NCBI GenBank assembly: GCA_903825895.1
Contig: CAIKCI010000011.1
Location: forward strand, 1-64,000
From: an uncultured Actinomycetes bacterium
Lineage (GTDB): Bacteria > Actinomycetota > Acidimicrobiia > Acidimicrobiales > RAAP-2
Direction of reading: 5' to 3'
DNA length: 64,000 nucleotides
This document shows, one piece after another, positions 42,629 to 52,827 of this stretch. The first letter of the stretch is position 1; every line of letters starts with the position of its first letter. The position numbers and the translations under genes are program-made. Below the pieces are notes generated by a model. It worked only from the letters and a program-made list of their open reading frames with translations, was not told the DNA's origin and made no database searches.

Positions 42629-43719
42629 GTCGGCGACCGCTTGCGCACCTCGTCCTTTCTGACGGGTCAGTCTTTGAAGGCGAAGGAGCGGGAGTGCTGC
42701 TTGACGGAGGAGTGGCGTCAGGAGAGGCCGTCTTTAACACTGCGTTGAGCGGCTACCAAGAAGTGATTACTGACCCCAGTTACGCCGGACAAGTGGTGGC
42801 CTTTACCTACCCTCATATCGGCAACTACGGCGTCACGAGTGATGACGAGGAGTCGAGGCATGCCTTTCTCTCGGGAGTAATCACCCGCGATCTGTCGGTA
42901 CGGCACTCCAACTGGCGCTCTCAGTCTCCGCTCGAACAGTTGCTCATCGATGAAGGCGTCCCAGCAATCACGGGCGTCGACACGAGACGGCTGACGCGTC
43001 ATCTTCGCAGTCACGGAGCGCTTCCGTGTGCTTTTGGCACGGGTGATGTCGAGGAGTTGACAGTTCTTGCCACTCAAGCATCGGGAACTGACGGACAGGA
43101 CTTTGCTCAACACGTCACCTGCGCAGACCCCTATCGGGTTGGCGAAGGTCCTTTACGCGTGGTGGCGCTGGACTTTGGAATCAAGCGAACGATTCTGCGA
43201 CAACTTGCTCTGTTTGCCACGATCGACGTGCTTCCCGCTTCATCGAGTGCCGACGAGGTCATGAGCTTCAATCCTGACGGCATCTTTCTGTCGAATGGTC
43301 CAGGTGACCCAAGTGCTCTCCCAGCGATTTCTGCGACTGTCGCTGATCTTGTGGGCAAGCGTCCTCTGTTCGGTATCTGCTTGGGTCATCAGATTTTGGC
43401 GACCGCCCTGGGCGGATCCACCTATAAATTGCCTTTCGGTCATCACGGATCGAACCACCCGGTGAAGAACATGCAAACGGGGCATGTGGAGATCACTGCA
43501 CAAAATCACAATTACGCCGTCGCTCTGGAGGCGATTGCCGGCGCTGAAGTCACGCACGTCAATCTGAATGATGGGGTCATCGAGGGGTTCCGCATTGAGT
43601 CCGCTCACGCACAAAGCGTGCAGCATCATCCTGAGGCGGGACCGGGTCCACACGACTCAGCGTATCTTTTTACTAATTTTGCTCAGGCCATGGCCGACAA
43701 CAAGGAGAAGCGACGCTAG
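42625..43719 (+). CDS. carA: Carbamoyl-phosphate synthase small (glutaminase) subunit
   Basis: CarA releases ammonia from glutamine for CarB. The 364-residue protein has the N-terminal CarA domain (GYQEVITDPSYAGQVV, GVDTRRLTRHLR) and a class I glutamine amidotransferase domain with SNGPGDPSAL, the nucleophile in FGICLGHQILA (Cys near residue 252) and the His-Glu pair in HHPEAGPGPHDS. It overlaps pyrC by four bases and abuts carB directly. Confidence 0.96.
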   Translation: MSRRPLAHLVLSDGSVFEGEGAGVLLDGGVASGEAVFNTALSGYQEVITDPSYAGQVVAFTYPHIGNYGVTSDDEESRHAFLSGVITRDLSVRHSNWRSQSPLEQLLIDEGVPAITGVDTRRLTRHLRSHGALPCAFGTGDVEELTVLATQASGTDGQDFAQHVTCADPYRVGEGPLRVVALDFGIKRTILRQLALFATIDVLPASSSADEVMSFNPDGIFLSNGPGDPSALPAISATVADLVGKRPLFGICLGHQILATALGGSTYKLPFGHHGSNHPVKNMQTGHVEITAQNHNYAVALEAIAGAEVTHVNLNDGVIEGFRIESAHAQSVQHHPEAGPGPHDSAYLFTNFAQAMADNKEKRR

Positions 43720-46700
43720 ATGCCACGAAGAGATGACATCACGTCGATTCTGGTGATCGGCTCTGGACCGATCATCATTGGGCAAGCCTGTGAGTTCGAC
43801 TACTCCGGTACCCAGGCTTGTCGGGTGTTGAAAGAGGAAGGCTATCGAGTCATCTTGGCCAACTCGAACCCAGCGACGATCATGACCGATCCGAACACCG
43901 CTGACGCCACGTACATCGAGCCACTCGATGCTGAAGTACTGACGGCGATTATTGCGCGAGAACGCCCCGATGCGCTGTTGCCTACACTGGGTGGACAGAC
44001 AGCGCTCAATTTAACAATGGAACTCGTCGCTCTTGGTGTGCCCGAGGAGTATGGCGTCGAGATCATTGGTGCTCGACCTGAAGCGATCGCCACGGCAGAA
44101 GACCGTGAACAGTTCAAAGTAGCGATGACCGAGATCGGTCTGAAGTGCCCTGTCTCAGGGATCGCCCACGATCTCGACGTTGCATTGTCGACGGCCCGCT
44201 CCATCGGCTATCCGATTATGGTTCGGCCTTCTTACATCTTGGGCGGTCAAGGAACGGGCATTGCACCCGATGAGTCAACCTTTTTACAACTCGCCAGTGA
44301 AGGCTTGGCTGCGAGTCCCGTGCATGAGATCTTGATTGAACAAGCCATCGCTGGTTGGAAAGAGTATGAACTCGAAGTGATGCGTGACACCGCAGATAAC
44401 TGCGTCATTATCTGCTCCATTGAAAATTTTGATCCCATGGGCGTCCACACCGGTGACTCAATCACGGTGGCCCCCGCTCAGACCTTGAGTGATGTTGAAT
44501 ACCAGGCAATGCGTGACGACGCCTTTGCTTGTTTGCGCCGAGTGGGTGTCGAAACAGGTGGGTCGAATGTCCAGTTCGCCGTCAACCCTGAGACTGGTGA
44601 GCGTTTGGTGATCGAGATGAACCCCCGAGTTTCTCGCTCGAGTGCATTGGCCTCGAAGGCGACAGGATTTCCCATCGCCAAAATTGCCGCGCGTTTGGCT
44701 GTGGGATATCGCCTCGACGAAATTGTGAATGACATCACTAAGGCCACCCCTGCAAGTTTCGAGCCCACGATTGACTACGTGGTGACCAAGATTCCTCGAT
44801 GGGCCTTCGAGAAACTTCCGGGAGCGAGTTCGCTGTTGGGAACGCGAATGCAAAGTGTGGGCGAGGTCATGGCAATTGGCCGAACCTTCCCGGAGTCGCT
44901 CCAGAAAGCCGTCCGCTCCTTAGAACAAGGACGCTTCGGTCTCTTAGGAGGTGCTGAAGAGCCTGAAACGGCAGCGTTGAGCGACGAGGAACTCTTGGCA
45001 GCGTGTGATGTCCCCACCCCTGAGCGGCTCTTTGTGGTGGCCGCCGCGCTTCGACGAGGGATCTCCGTTGATGCTATCTATGAAGCCAGTCGAATTGACC
45101 CTTGGTTCTTGGCGCAGATGCAGCTCATTACGGACGAGGCATGCGCCCTTGCCGATCCAGCGGTACCGCTGGATCGTGCGGCGTTGCGTTCGGCGAAACG
45201 GTTGGGCTTCTCGGACCAGCAACTTGGTGAGCTCACCCAGAGCGACGCGTTGAGCATCAAGACACAACGGGTGAGTGAAGGGGTGACCGTTGTCTATAAG
45301 ACGGTTGATACCTGCGCCGCAGAATTTGAGGCCTTTACGCCGTATCACTTTGGCACCTACGAGGAAGAAGATGAAGTTCGGTCGTCGAATCGGCAGCGGG
45401 TGATCATTTTGGGATCAGGGCCAAACCGTATTGGCCAAGGAATTGAGTTCGATTACTGCTGCGTGCACGCATCGATGGCTTTGCGCGCTGCTGGGTTTGA
45501 GACCATCATGATCAACTGCAACCCCGAAACGGTCTCGACTGATTATGACACCTCCGATCGGCTCTATTTTGAGCCCTTGACGTCGGAAGACGTGCTGGCG
45601 ATCATTGAGAACGAACAAACCAAGAGTGTCGATGGGGGAGCTCTGCTGGGGGTCATCGTGAGTCTTGGCGGACAGACTCCTTTGAAGTTGGCCCACGTGA
45701 TTGATGAGTCACTCGTTCTCGGAACGAGCCCACGATCGATCGATCTGGCGGAAGATCGTGACTTGTTCAACGAGCTCCTCGAATCCCTCGGACTTGCGCA
45801 ACCCCCCGGTGGGACCGTGACGAGTATCGACGAAGCGCTGGCGATGGCGAAGTCGATTGGGTTTCCCGTTCTCGTGCGACCAAGCTATGTCTTAGGCGGG
45901 CGAGCGATGGAGATCGTCTATGACGAGAGTTCGCTGACGGCGGCGATGGAAGGCCTCTTAGGCAGTGATCACAGCGATGGTTCCCTGGCGCGAGAAGGTG
46001 GCGTGAGTAAAGAGCGACCTATCCTGATCGACCGGTTTTTAGAAGAAGCGGTTGAAGTGGACGTCGACGCCCTGCGGGACAAAACCGGAGAAGTGATCAT
46101 TGGTGGGGTCATGGAGCACGTCGAAGAAGCGGGGATACATTCAGGGGATTCAGCATGCGCACTGCCTCCCCAGAGCCTGACTCCTGCCGTCGTGGAGATT
46201 CTGGAAGCCTGGACGACCCAGTTGGCGAACGCCCTCGACGTTGTTGGTCTCTTGAACGTGCAATATGCCGTGAAAGACGGTGAGGTCTTCATTATCGAAG
46301 CCAATCCGCGAGCGAGCCGGACGGTCCCATTTGTGGCGAAAGCGACGGGGGTGCCGCTCGCCATGATTGCGTCACGAGTCATGGTAGGAGCGACCTTTGA
46401 CGAACTACGCACCGAGGGACTCGTCCCACGAGGACGCATTATCACCGATCATGTCAGCGTGAAAGAGGCGGTGTTGCCGTTTAGCCGATTCCCAGACGTC
46501 GATACGGTGCTCGGTCCCGAGATGCGCTCAACCGGTGAGGTCATGGGGATCGATCGAACCTTCGGTCTGGCATTCGCCAAAAGCCAGATGGCCGCCGGCT
46601 CACGACTGCCGAGCGAGGGGACGGTGTTCTTTTCGCTGGCTGATCGCGACAAGGCTGGCGGATTGGACGTCGCCCGATCGTTGCTTGAACAAGGCTTCGC

Positions 46701-47037
46701 ATTGGCGGCCACACTCGGTACCGCTGGGTTTTTACGAGATCAGGGACTTGATGTGGCGCACCTAGTGGCCAAGGTTGGCGAAGGCACCTTGGCGGGCGAT
46801 GCCGTGGAGATGATCCGAGACGGACAGATTCAACTCGTCATCAATACGCCGCGTGGTCGAGGGCCACGTGCCGATGGGGCCCACATCCGAAAAGCCTGCA
46901 TTGAGTACTCCATACCTTGTCTGACGACCCTTTCGGCAGCTCGGGCAGCAGCCCAAGGAATCCGAGACTGGGCGAGCCACCCCCTCGAAGTGATCTCGCT
47001 TCAAGAACTCCATGCAGCTTTGAAAGTCAGTCCGTGA
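43720..47037 (+). CDS. carB: Carbamoyl-phosphate synthase large subunit
   Basis: The 1105-residue subunit has two homologous ATP-grasp halves. The first opens with [19 protein letters not shown] and the second with [20 protein letters not shown] near residue 560. ATP-grasp lysines and glutamates lie in [14 protein letters not shown] and [14 protein letters not shown]. The C-terminal 130 residues form the MGS-like allosteric domain. A short insertion rich in Ser, Gly and Asp occurs near residues 748-768 in the second half ([14 protein letters not shown]). The stop overlaps pyrD as GTGA. Confidence 0.97.
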   Translation: MPRRDDITSILVIGSGPIIIGQACEFDYSGTQACRVLKEEGYRVILANSNPATIMTDPNTADATYIEPLDAEVLTAIIARERPDALLPTLGGQTALNLTMELVALGVPEEYGVEIIGARPEAIATAEDREQFKVAMTEIGLKCPVSGIAHDLDVALSTARSIGYPIMVRPSYILGGQGTGIAPDESTFLQLASEGLAASPVHEILIEQAIAGWKEYELEVMRDTADNCVIICSIENFDPMGVHTGDSITVAPAQTLSDVEYQAMRDDAFACLRRVGVETGGSNVQFAVNPETGERLVIEMNPRVSRSSALASKATGFPIAKIAARLAVGYRLDEIVNDITKATPASFEPTIDYVVTKIPRWAFEKLPGASSLLGTRMQSVGEVMAIGRTFPESLQKAVRSLEQGRFGLLGGAEEPETAALSDEELLAACDVPTPERLFVVAAALRRGISVDAIYEASRIDPWFLAQMQLITDEACALADPAVPLDRAALRSAKRLGFSDQQLGELTQSDALSIKTQRVSEGVTVVYKTVDTCAAEFEAFTPYHFGTYEEEDEVRSSNRQRVIILGSGPNRIGQGIEFDYCCVHASMALRAAGFETIMINCNPETVSTDYDTSDRLYFEPLTSEDVLAIIENEQTKSVDGGALLGVIVSLGGQTPLKLAHVIDESLVLGTSPRSIDLAEDRDLFNELLESLGLAQPPGGTVTSIDEALAMAKSIGFPVLVRPSYVLGGRAMEIVYDESSLTAAMEGLLGSDHSDGSLAREGGVSKERPILIDRFLEEAVEVDVDALRDKTGEVIIGGVMEHVEEAGIHSGDSACALPPQSLTPAVVEILEAWTTQLANALDVVGLLNVQYAVKDGEVFIIEANPRASRTVPFVAKATGVPLAMIASRVMVGATFDELRTEGLVPRGRIITDHVSVKEAVLPFSRFPDVDTVLGPEMRSTGEVMGIDRTFGLAFAKSQMAAGSRLPSEGTVFFSLADRDKAGGLDVARSLLEQGFALAATLGTAGFLRDQGLDVAHLVAKVGEGTLAGDAVEMIRDGQIQLVINTPRGRGPRADGAHIRKACIEYSIPCLTTLSAARAAAQGIRDWASHPLEVISLQELHAALKVSP

Positions 47038-47951
47038 AGTATCGAGGGAGACCCCGCACGACATCCATCGGCGACGTGACCTTGCAGGGATTGGTGATGA
47101 CGGCCTCGGGCACCGCAGGCCATAGCGATGAGTTGGGTGCCTACGGGTCACTCGAGCAACTCGGGGCAGTTGTCGTGAAGTCGTTGAGCCCCGAGCCCTG
47201 GCCGGGAAATCCCTCCCCACGACTCAAGACCCTGGATCAGGGCATGCTGAACAGCGTGGGGCTCCAAGGTCCCGGGATCGGTGCGTGGATCGAAAACGAT
47301 CTCCAGAGGCTCAAAGCCACCGGTGCGGTGGTTGTCGTGAGCATTTGGGGCCGAACGGTCGAAGAGTACGCCACCGCGGGAGCACTCCTGGCCTCAGCAC
47401 CGGTCGATGCCATTGAAGTCAATGTGAGCTGTCCTAATCTCGAGGATCGCTCAACGATGTTCGCGCACTCACCGGACGCAACGCATCAAGCGGTGTCCGC
47501 AGTGGGAAGCGCACATCCACGATGGGTGAAACTTTCGCCGAACACTTCACTACTCTCAGAGGTGGCACAGAGTGCTGTCAATGCGGGCGCTGACGCGTTG
47601 ACCCTAACGAACACTGTGCTGGGGATGTCGATTGATATCGAACAGCGGCGCCTTTCACTTGGAGGCGGGGGTGGGGGATTGTCGGGTCCCGCCATTCACC
47701 CTGTGGCCGTGCGCGCCGTCTACGAATGTCGCAAGGCTCTCCCTGCGACGCCAATTATTGGCGTCGGCGGGGTCATGAGCGGAAAAGATGGCATTGAGTT
47801 TCTCCTCGCAGGTGCGTCGGCCGTGCAGGTCGGTACGGCGGCATTGGCTGACCCTCGCGCTCCGTGGCGGATTCAAGACGAGATGAATCGATGGCTCGAC
47901 GATCATGGTGTCGCTGACGTGAGCGAAATTATCGGTGCTGCTCATGAGTAG
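47034..47951 (+). CDS. pyrD: Dihydroorotate dehydrogenase, class 1 (1B-like)
   Basis: The 305-residue FMN enzyme oxidises dihydroorotate to orotate. NVSCPN supplies a catalytic Cys, the class 1 mark; class 2 quinone-linked enzymes have Ser and a longer N-terminal membrane helix, absent here. [28 protein letters not shown] and [10 protein letters not shown] are family motifs, and AVQVGTA is typical of class 1B. Class 1B usually needs the Fe-S/FAD subunit PyrK to reach NAD; no pyrK is seen. GTG 47034 overlaps the carB stop and gives the normal N-terminus. Confidence 0.92.
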   Translation: MKYRGRPRTTSIGDVTLQGLVMTASGTAGHSDELGAYGSLEQLGAVVVKSLSPEPWPGNPSPRLKTLDQGMLNSVGLQGPGIGAWIENDLQRLKATGAVVVVSIWGRTVEEYATAGALLASAPVDAIEVNVSCPNLEDRSTMFAHSPDATHQAVSAVGSAHPRWVKLSPNTSLLSEVAQSAVNAGADALTLTNTVLGMSIDIEQRRLSLGGGGGGLSGPAIHPVAVRAVYECRKALPATPIIGVGGVMSGKDGIEFLLAGASAVQVGTAALADPRAPWRIQDEMNRWLDDHGVADVSEIIGAAHE

Positions 47952-48798
47952 CCAAGCCTTCGGCGAGCGACTTCGTCAAACGGTGGCGTCGACGTCCCCG
48001 CTGTGCGTCGGACTGGACCCTTCACCAGCACTGCTTTCCCAGTGGGGTCTCGAGGATACGCCTGGTGCTATCGCACGCATGGGAGCAATACTGCTCGATG
48101 CCCTTGATGGTGTGGTGGGGGTACTCAAGCCCCAGGTCGCATTTTTCGAACGTCATGGATCAACGGGCATTGCCGTCCTTGAAGAATTCATCGGAAATGC
48201 CCGATCGAGGGGGTTTTTGGTCATTGCAGACGCCAAGCGCGGCGACATCGACAGCACCATGGCAGCATACGGCGATGCGTGGCTGCGGCCTGAGAGCCCT
48301 CTTTGCGCTGATGCGTTGACCGTGACGGCCTATTTAGGTTTTGGAGCGATGGAGCAGGTTGTCGCTCAAGCATTAGAGAACGAGAAAGGCCTTTTTCTCG
48401 TGGTGGCGAGTTCTAATCCCGAAGGGAGAACTCTTCAACAGGCAACGACTGACACCGGGGAATCTCTTGAAGCGATGTTGTTACGTGACCTTGCAAAACG
48501 GAATGCTCGAGAGCGACAAGAACGTGGAATCGCAGTGGGATCGCTCGGCGCGGTTGTCGGAGCAACGCGTTCTGTGAAAGAACTCGCCCTCACGACACTT
48601 CAAGGACCGTATTTGGTCCCTGGTGTCGGCGCACAAGGTGCGACCCCGAGTGATGTTGGGAAACTTTTCCAGGGTTGTTACCCCGGGAGTGTCGTCGTGA
48701 ATGCCTCTCGGTCAATTCTGGCCGCCGGTCCAAAAGGCAGTGCACTGCGCAAGGCTGCCGGGGAACTTGGCGACGAACTCCGCAGCGCTTTGGGCTGA
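47944..48798 (+). CDS. pyrF: Orotidine 5'-phosphate decarboxylase, type 2
   Basis: The last step to UMP. The 284-residue protein is the longer type 2 form found in actinobacteria. It has CVGLDPSP near the start, KPQVAFFERHG, the catalytic DAKRGDID (about residues 99-106) and the phosphate-binding VPGVGAQGATPSDV near the end. ATG 47944 overlaps the last codons of pyrD. pyrE, which makes its substrate, is not in the operon. Confidence 0.94.
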   Translation: MSSQAFGERLRQTVASTSPLCVGLDPSPALLSQWGLEDTPGAIARMGAILLDALDGVVGVLKPQVAFFERHGSTGIAVLEEFIGNARSRGFLVIADAKRGDIDSTMAAYGDAWLRPESPLCADALTVTAYLGFGAMEQVVAQALENEKGLFLVVASSNPEGRTLQQATTDTGESLEAMLLRDLAKRNARERQERGIAVGSLGAVVGATRSVKELALTTLQGPYLVPGVGAQGATPSDVGKLFQGCYPGSVVVNASRSILAAGPKGSALRKAAGELGDELRSALG

Positions 48799-48832
48799 AA
48801 ATCGCAGAAAAGACGAGAGCGCCGCTCGCTGA

Positions 48833-48838
48833 TAGGGT
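48833..48838 (+). promoter_or_regulatory. Candidate -10 for a leaderless mihF transcript
   Basis: TAGGGT seven bases before ATG 48846, in the 47-base spacer after pyrF. It would give mihF-gmk-rpoZ an internal promoter. Confidence 0.4.
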
Positions 48839-48845
48839 CACCTTC

Positions 48846-49163
48846 ATGCCGACGCCTCCAGTGCTGACTCCACAAGAGCGTGCTGCCGCTTTAGAGAAAG
48901 CAGCGCGGATCCGTAAGGAACGAGCAGAGATAAAACGACAGTTAAAGACGGGTGAGCTTTCCCTCCACGGAACCTTCGCCTTGGCGCAAGATAACGAAGC
49001 CGTGTCAAAAATGCGTGTCCTCACGCTTCTTGAATCACTCCCTGCATTGGGGAAGGTGAAAGCGCGACGACTCCTCGATCAAATCGGTATCTCTGAGTCA
49101 CGACGGATACAAGGTCTTGGCGCCAAGCAACGGGCGGAACTGCTGCGTGTCACTGCCCGCTAA
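48846..49163 (+). CDS. mihF: Actinobacterial integration host factor
   Basis: mIHF is a nucleoid-associated protein that bends DNA, essential in mycobacteria. The 105-residue protein has a long basic helix (QERAAALEKAARIRKERAEI) followed by a helix-two-turn-helix DNA-binding domain: VLTLLESLPALGKVKARRLL and GLGAKQRAELL. It is located between pyrF and gmk as in streptomycetes and mycobacteria. ATG 48846 gives a protein of the usual length. It overlaps gmk by 17 bases. Confidence 0.95.
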   Translation: MPTPPVLTPQERAAALEKAARIRKERAEIKRQLKTGELSLHGTFALAQDNEAVSKMRVLTLLESLPALGKVKARRLLDQIGISESRRIQGLGAKQRAELLRVTAR

Positions 49164-49704
49164 CGCCCGAATTCTTGTCCTCATCGGCCCGGGCGGCACA
49201 GGTAAAGGCACGGTGGCGCTGGCCGTTATCGAGCGAGTCCCTCGGCTCTGGCTTTCTCGGAGCTGGACGACTCGCCCTCAGCGCCCCCACGAGGACCCTG
49301 AGGCCTATGTCTTTGTGAGCGATGAGCAGTTTATGGCCCATGTAGCGGAGGACGGCTTTCTCGAATGGGCTGAGTTTTTGGGTCATCGCTACGGCACGCC
49401 GGTGCCTGAACTTCCTGAGGGAAACGACGTCCTCTTGGAGATTGAGATCGAAGGAGCGCTTCAGGTTCTTGAGCGCATCCCCGAGGCAACCGTGATTCTG
49501 CTGGTTCCACCCTCTGAAGAGGTGCAGATTGAGCGGCTTCGTGGCCGAGGCGACCCTGAAGAAAAGGTCCAGGATCGGGTAGTAAAAGGCAGAGAAGAAC
49601 TCCTACGGGGCCGGAAAATCGCTACCTATGAGGTCATCAACGATGACCTTGAAGAAGCAGTGGCCGAAGTAGCCGGTATAGTGGAGTCCTTGCGGCTCGC
49701 CTAG
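49147..49704 (+). CDS. gmk: Guanylate kinase
   Basis: Gmk phosphorylates GMP and dGMP. The 185-residue protein has the P-loop GPGGTGKGTV (residues 13-22), SRSWTTRPQRPHE with the GMP-contact segment, and the lid arginines in RLRGRG and QDRVVKGREEL. Family members more often read GPSGVGKGT, so the P-loop Ser is replaced by Gly. GTG 49147 lies inside the end of mihF; no ATG gives a complete N-terminus. The gmk-rpoZ pair is conserved in bacteria. Confidence 0.92.
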   Translation: MSLPANARILVLIGPGGTGKGTVALAVIERVPRLWLSRSWTTRPQRPHEDPEAYVFVSDEQFMAHVAEDGFLEWAEFLGHRYGTPVPELPEGNDVLLEIEIEGALQVLERIPEATVILLVPPSEEVQIERLRGRGDPEEKVQDRVVKGREELLRGRKIATYEVINDDLEEAVAEVAGIVESLRLA

Positions 49705-49747
49705 AGAGGCAGCCGTGCCGTGAATCTCCGATGGAAGGCAACCCCCA

Positions 49748-50356
49748 ATGGTAAATAAGCGCATGACGTTGATGGATCCCCCGATTGAAGAACTCTTTGA
49801 CAAAGTCGACTCCAAGTTCACGCTCGTGACCCTCGGGGCAAAGCGAGCCCGTGAGATCAACGCCTACTACCAAGGTCTCGGCGAGATGCTTGGACGCGTC
49901 GTACCTCCCCAAGTGACCTCGGTATCGGGCAAGCCGCTTTCAATCTCCTTTGAAGAAATTGCCCAGTCCAAGGTCGGGTACCACCGCCCAACAGAAGAAG
50001 AACTTGAAGCCGAAGCAGCTGCGCTCGCTGATGCGCAGGCCGGCGGTTTTCTTGGGGATCCGTTTGGTTCAGCGGAAGAAAGCATCACCGCTGAGATTCG
50101 TGAGTTTATGGCCCCATCGGGCGAGACGGTGGACGTCATTGACGTTGTTGAGGTCATCGAAGAAGATGGCGTGATTGAAGTGATTGAGGTTATCGATACC
50201 CTGGTTGACGGCGAACTCGTCGCCGAAGAGGTCATTGTCGAGACCATCGAGGAAGACGGAACGATCACCATCACCGACACCGTCGATGTGGTTGTGGGCG
50301 ACGTTGTCCTTGAAGAGACCATCGTCGAAGTCATCGACGCCGCCGAAGAAAACTAA
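49748..50356 (+). CDS. rpoZ: RNA polymerase omega subunit with a long acidic C-terminal extension
   Basis: Residues 1-90 are omega: MDPPIEELFDKVDSKFTLVT, LGAKRAREINAYYQGLGE and a KPLSISFEEIAQSKVGY segment, which hold the beta' subunit. The usual length is 80-110, but this protein has 202. Residues 95-120 form an Ala/Glu-rich helix and residues 125-202 are an acidic repeat of Val/Ile with Asp/Glu, including VIEEDGVIEVIEV and TIEEDGTITITDT as two versions of one unit. The extension is in frame with no stop, so it looks genuine. GGAAGG precedes the ATG at nine bases. Function of the tail is unknown. Confidence 0.92.
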   Translation: MVNKRMTLMDPPIEELFDKVDSKFTLVTLGAKRAREINAYYQGLGEMLGRVVPPQVTSVSGKPLSISFEEIAQSKVGYHRPTEEELEAEAAALADAQAGGFLGDPFGSAEESITAEIREFMAPSGETVDVIDVVEVIEEDGVIEVIEVIDTLVDGELVAEEVIVETIEEDGTITITDTVDVVVGDVVLEETIVEVIDAAEEN

Positions 50357-50390
50357 GAATCCTTCGCATCCCAAGCCAGATGAGGCGACC

Positions 50391-51629
50391 ATGAGTGAAT
50401 CCCGTCGCCCGCCGTTTGTCGTCCTTGGAGTGACTGGTGGGATTGCTGCCTATAAAGCGGTGGAGATTTGTCGTCTCTTAGTTGACGCGGGCGTCCACGT
50501 TGCTCCCGTTCTGACCAAAGACGCCGCGCAATTCATCACGCCATTAACTTTTTCTGCCCTCGCCTCGGAGCCAGCGCAAACCGAACTCTATAACGGAGTG
50601 TCACCGATTCCCCATACTCGCTTAGGCCAAGCCGCTGACCTTATTTTGGTGGCCCCGGCCACGGCCAACCTGCTGGGTCGTCTCGCCCTTGGCTTGGCTG
50701 ATGATCTGTTAACGAACACGCTGTTGGCATCACGAGCGCAAGTCGTGGTTGCTCCAGCAATGCACACCGAGATGTGGGAACAACAAAGTGTTCAAGAAAA
50801 TATTGAAACCTTGAGAGCGCGTGGCGTTCGCATTGTGGGGCCAGCCATAGGTCGCCTTGCTGGTGGCGATGAAGGGGCAGGTCGCATGGAAGACCCCTCA
50901 GTGATTGTGGAGGCCGTGCTCACCATGCTCCATGGAGCGGACAACTCGACACTGACTGGTCGCCGCATCGTCATTAGTGCGGGAGGTACTCGTGAAGCGA
51001 TTGACCCTGTGCGCGTGATCACGAATCGATCCTCAGGCAAACAAGGACACGCGTTAGCCGAGGTCGCCATGGAACGAGGTGCCGAGGTCACCCTCGTGAC
51101 GAGCTCATCTCTTGGCATCCAAGGCAAGGGGAGTGGCTCGTTGTCCGTGGTGAAGGTGGAGTCCGCCGCGCAAATGCATGACGCCATGCTTCAAGAGTCC
51201 AAGGATGCCGACATTGTCATCATGGCTGCAGCGGTTGCTGACTTCCGACCGGTCCTGACCCACGGCACGAAGGTCAAGAAAGATAGTGGTCATCTAGAAG
51301 TGACCTTCGAGCCGACAGAAGATATTCTGGCGGCCTTAGTTAATCAACGAGGATCAGAGCAAGTCATTGTGGGCTTTGCTGCGGAAACCGACAATGTTCT
51401 TGAGAATGCTCGCAAGAAGTTGGCGAAGAAGGGCTGTGACCTTCTGGTGGTGAACGATGTCAGTGCTGAGGCAACTGGTTTTGAGCACGATACGAATGAA
51501 GTAGTGATTATTGAGTCCAATGGAAATGAAATGAGCATCCCGATGAGCTCTAAACGCACCATCGCGGGAGCAATTTTGGATAGTGTGGTGCGTTCGATGA
51601 AACCTTCGAGTGGAGAGTCAAAAACATGA
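50391..51629 (+). CDS. coaBC: Bifunctional phosphopantothenoylcysteine decarboxylase / phosphopantothenate-cysteine ligase
   Basis: Dfp/CoaBC carries out two steps of coenzyme A synthesis. The 412-residue protein has the FMN-binding CoaC domain first ([13 protein letters not shown], the active His in [22 protein letters not shown]) and the CTP-using CoaB domain from about residue 190 ([39 protein letters not shown]). ATG 50391 has GAGG upstream. The stop overlaps metK as ATGA. Confidence 0.95.
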   Translation: MSESRRPPFVVLGVTGGIAAYKAVEICRLLVDAGVHVAPVLTKDAAQFITPLTFSALASEPAQTELYNGVSPIPHTRLGQAADLILVAPATANLLGRLALGLADDLLTNTLLASRAQVVVAPAMHTEMWEQQSVQENIETLRARGVRIVGPAIGRLAGGDEGAGRMEDPSVIVEAVLTMLHGADNSTLTGRRIVISAGGTREAIDPVRVITNRSSGKQGHALAEVAMERGAEVTLVTSSSLGIQGKGSGSLSVVKVESAAQMHDAMLQESKDADIVIMAAAVADFRPVLTHGTKVKKDSGHLEVTFEPTEDILAALVNQRGSEQVIVGFAAETDNVLENARKKLAKKGCDLLVVNDVSAEATGFEHDTNEVVIIESNGNEMSIPMSSKRTIAGAILDSVVRSMKPSSGESKT

Positions 51630-52822
51630 GTAACCGTTACACGTTTACCTCGGAATCGGTCACCGAAGGGCACCCTGACAAGATGGCCGATCAAGTCTCT
51701 GACTCAGTCCTGGACGCCATTTTGGAACAAGATCCCTCGAGCCGTGTTGCCTGTGAAACGCTTCTGACGACTGGGATGGTGTTGGTTGCTGGAGAGATCA
51801 CGACCAAGGCTGTCGTTGACGTGCAGACCTTGGTGAGAGATGCCGTGAACGGTATTGGCTATGACGATGACGCCAAGGGTTTTAATGGCTCAACCTGCGC
51901 TGTTCTGGTGACCCTTGATCGCCAGTCCCCAGATATTGCCCAAGGCGTCGATGCCGCACTTGAGCTCCGTACTGGCAAAGGCGGCGAAGACGTCCTGAAC
52001 GGCCAAGGTGCGGGAGACCAAGGAATGATGTTTGGTTACGCTTGTGATGAGACCCCTGACCTGATGCCGTTGCCGATTTGGCTTTCTCACCGCTTGGCAG
52101 AGCGCTTGGCGCAGGTAAGGCGCACCGAGCAGTTGGCCTATCTTCGACCAGACGGTAAGACGCAAGTATCGGTGATCTACGAAGATGGGACACCGAAAGC
52201 GATTTCAACGGTGCTGATTTCAACGCAGCACGCCCCAGGGGTAGACCTTGCGGGAACATTGGCACCCGATCTGCGCGAGAACGTGGTGCTTCCTCTTCTC
52301 CCTGACAATCTCGACACCGAAGGTTTTGAGTTTCTTTGTAACCCCACGGGTATTTTCGAACTCGGTGGCCCCCACGCGGATACTGGATTAACGGGCCGAA
52401 AGATTATCGTCGACACTTACGGTGGGATGGCTCGCCACGGTGGGGGTGCATTCTCGGGCAAAGACCCGTCAAAGGTTGACCGGTCCGCTGCCTATGCGGC
52501 ACGCTGGGTGGCTAAGCATGTCGTCGCGGCTGGCGCTGCGAGGCGTTGTGAAGTTCAGGTTGCCTACGCCATTGGTGTTGCCCAACCCGTCTCACTGATG
52601 GTGGAGACCTTCGGAAGCGAAACGGTCGACCCGAGCAAAATTGAAGCGTCGGTGCGGGAACTCTTTGACCTGCGTCCTGCGGCGATTGAGCGTGAGTTAG
52701 ATCTTCGACGCCCGATCTACAAAAAAACGGCCGCTTACGGACACTTTGGACGCAGCGAGCCTGAGTTCACCTGGGAGCAGACGCCGAAAGTGGATGACCT
52801 GCGCCGATCCCTTGGGCTCTAA
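51626..52822 (+). CDS. metK: S-adenosylmethionine synthetase
   Basis: MetK makes SAM from methionine and ATP. The 398-residue protein has [20 protein letters not shown] (about residues 8-27), [12 protein letters not shown] (about 130) and [16 protein letters not shown] with the phosphate-binding loop. All metal and K+ ligands look standard. It overlaps coaBC and is followed six bases later by priA, as in other actinobacteria. Confidence 0.97.
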   Translation: MSNRYTFTSESVTEGHPDKMADQVSDSVLDAILEQDPSSRVACETLLTTGMVLVAGEITTKAVVDVQTLVRDAVNGIGYDDDAKGFNGSTCAVLVTLDRQSPDIAQGVDAALELRTGKGGEDVLNGQGAGDQGMMFGYACDETPDLMPLPIWLSHRLAERLAQVRRTEQLAYLRPDGKTQVSVIYEDGTPKAISTVLISTQHAPGVDLAGTLAPDLRENVVLPLLPDNLDTEGFEFLCNPTGIFELGGPHADTGLTGRKIIVDTYGGMARHGGGAFSGKDPSKVDRSAAYAARWVAKHVVAAGAARRCEVQVAYAIGVAQPVSLMVETFGSETVDPSKIEASVRELFDLRPAAIERELDLRRPIYKKTAAYGHFGRSEPEFTWEQTPKVDDLRRSLGL

Positions 52823-52827
52823 GGCTC

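Noticed and set aside
49867-50334. 155-codon Ser/Thr-rich frame antisense to rpoZ
   Set aside because: It is the reverse complement of the acidic repeat tail of omega; the low complexity is inherited from it.
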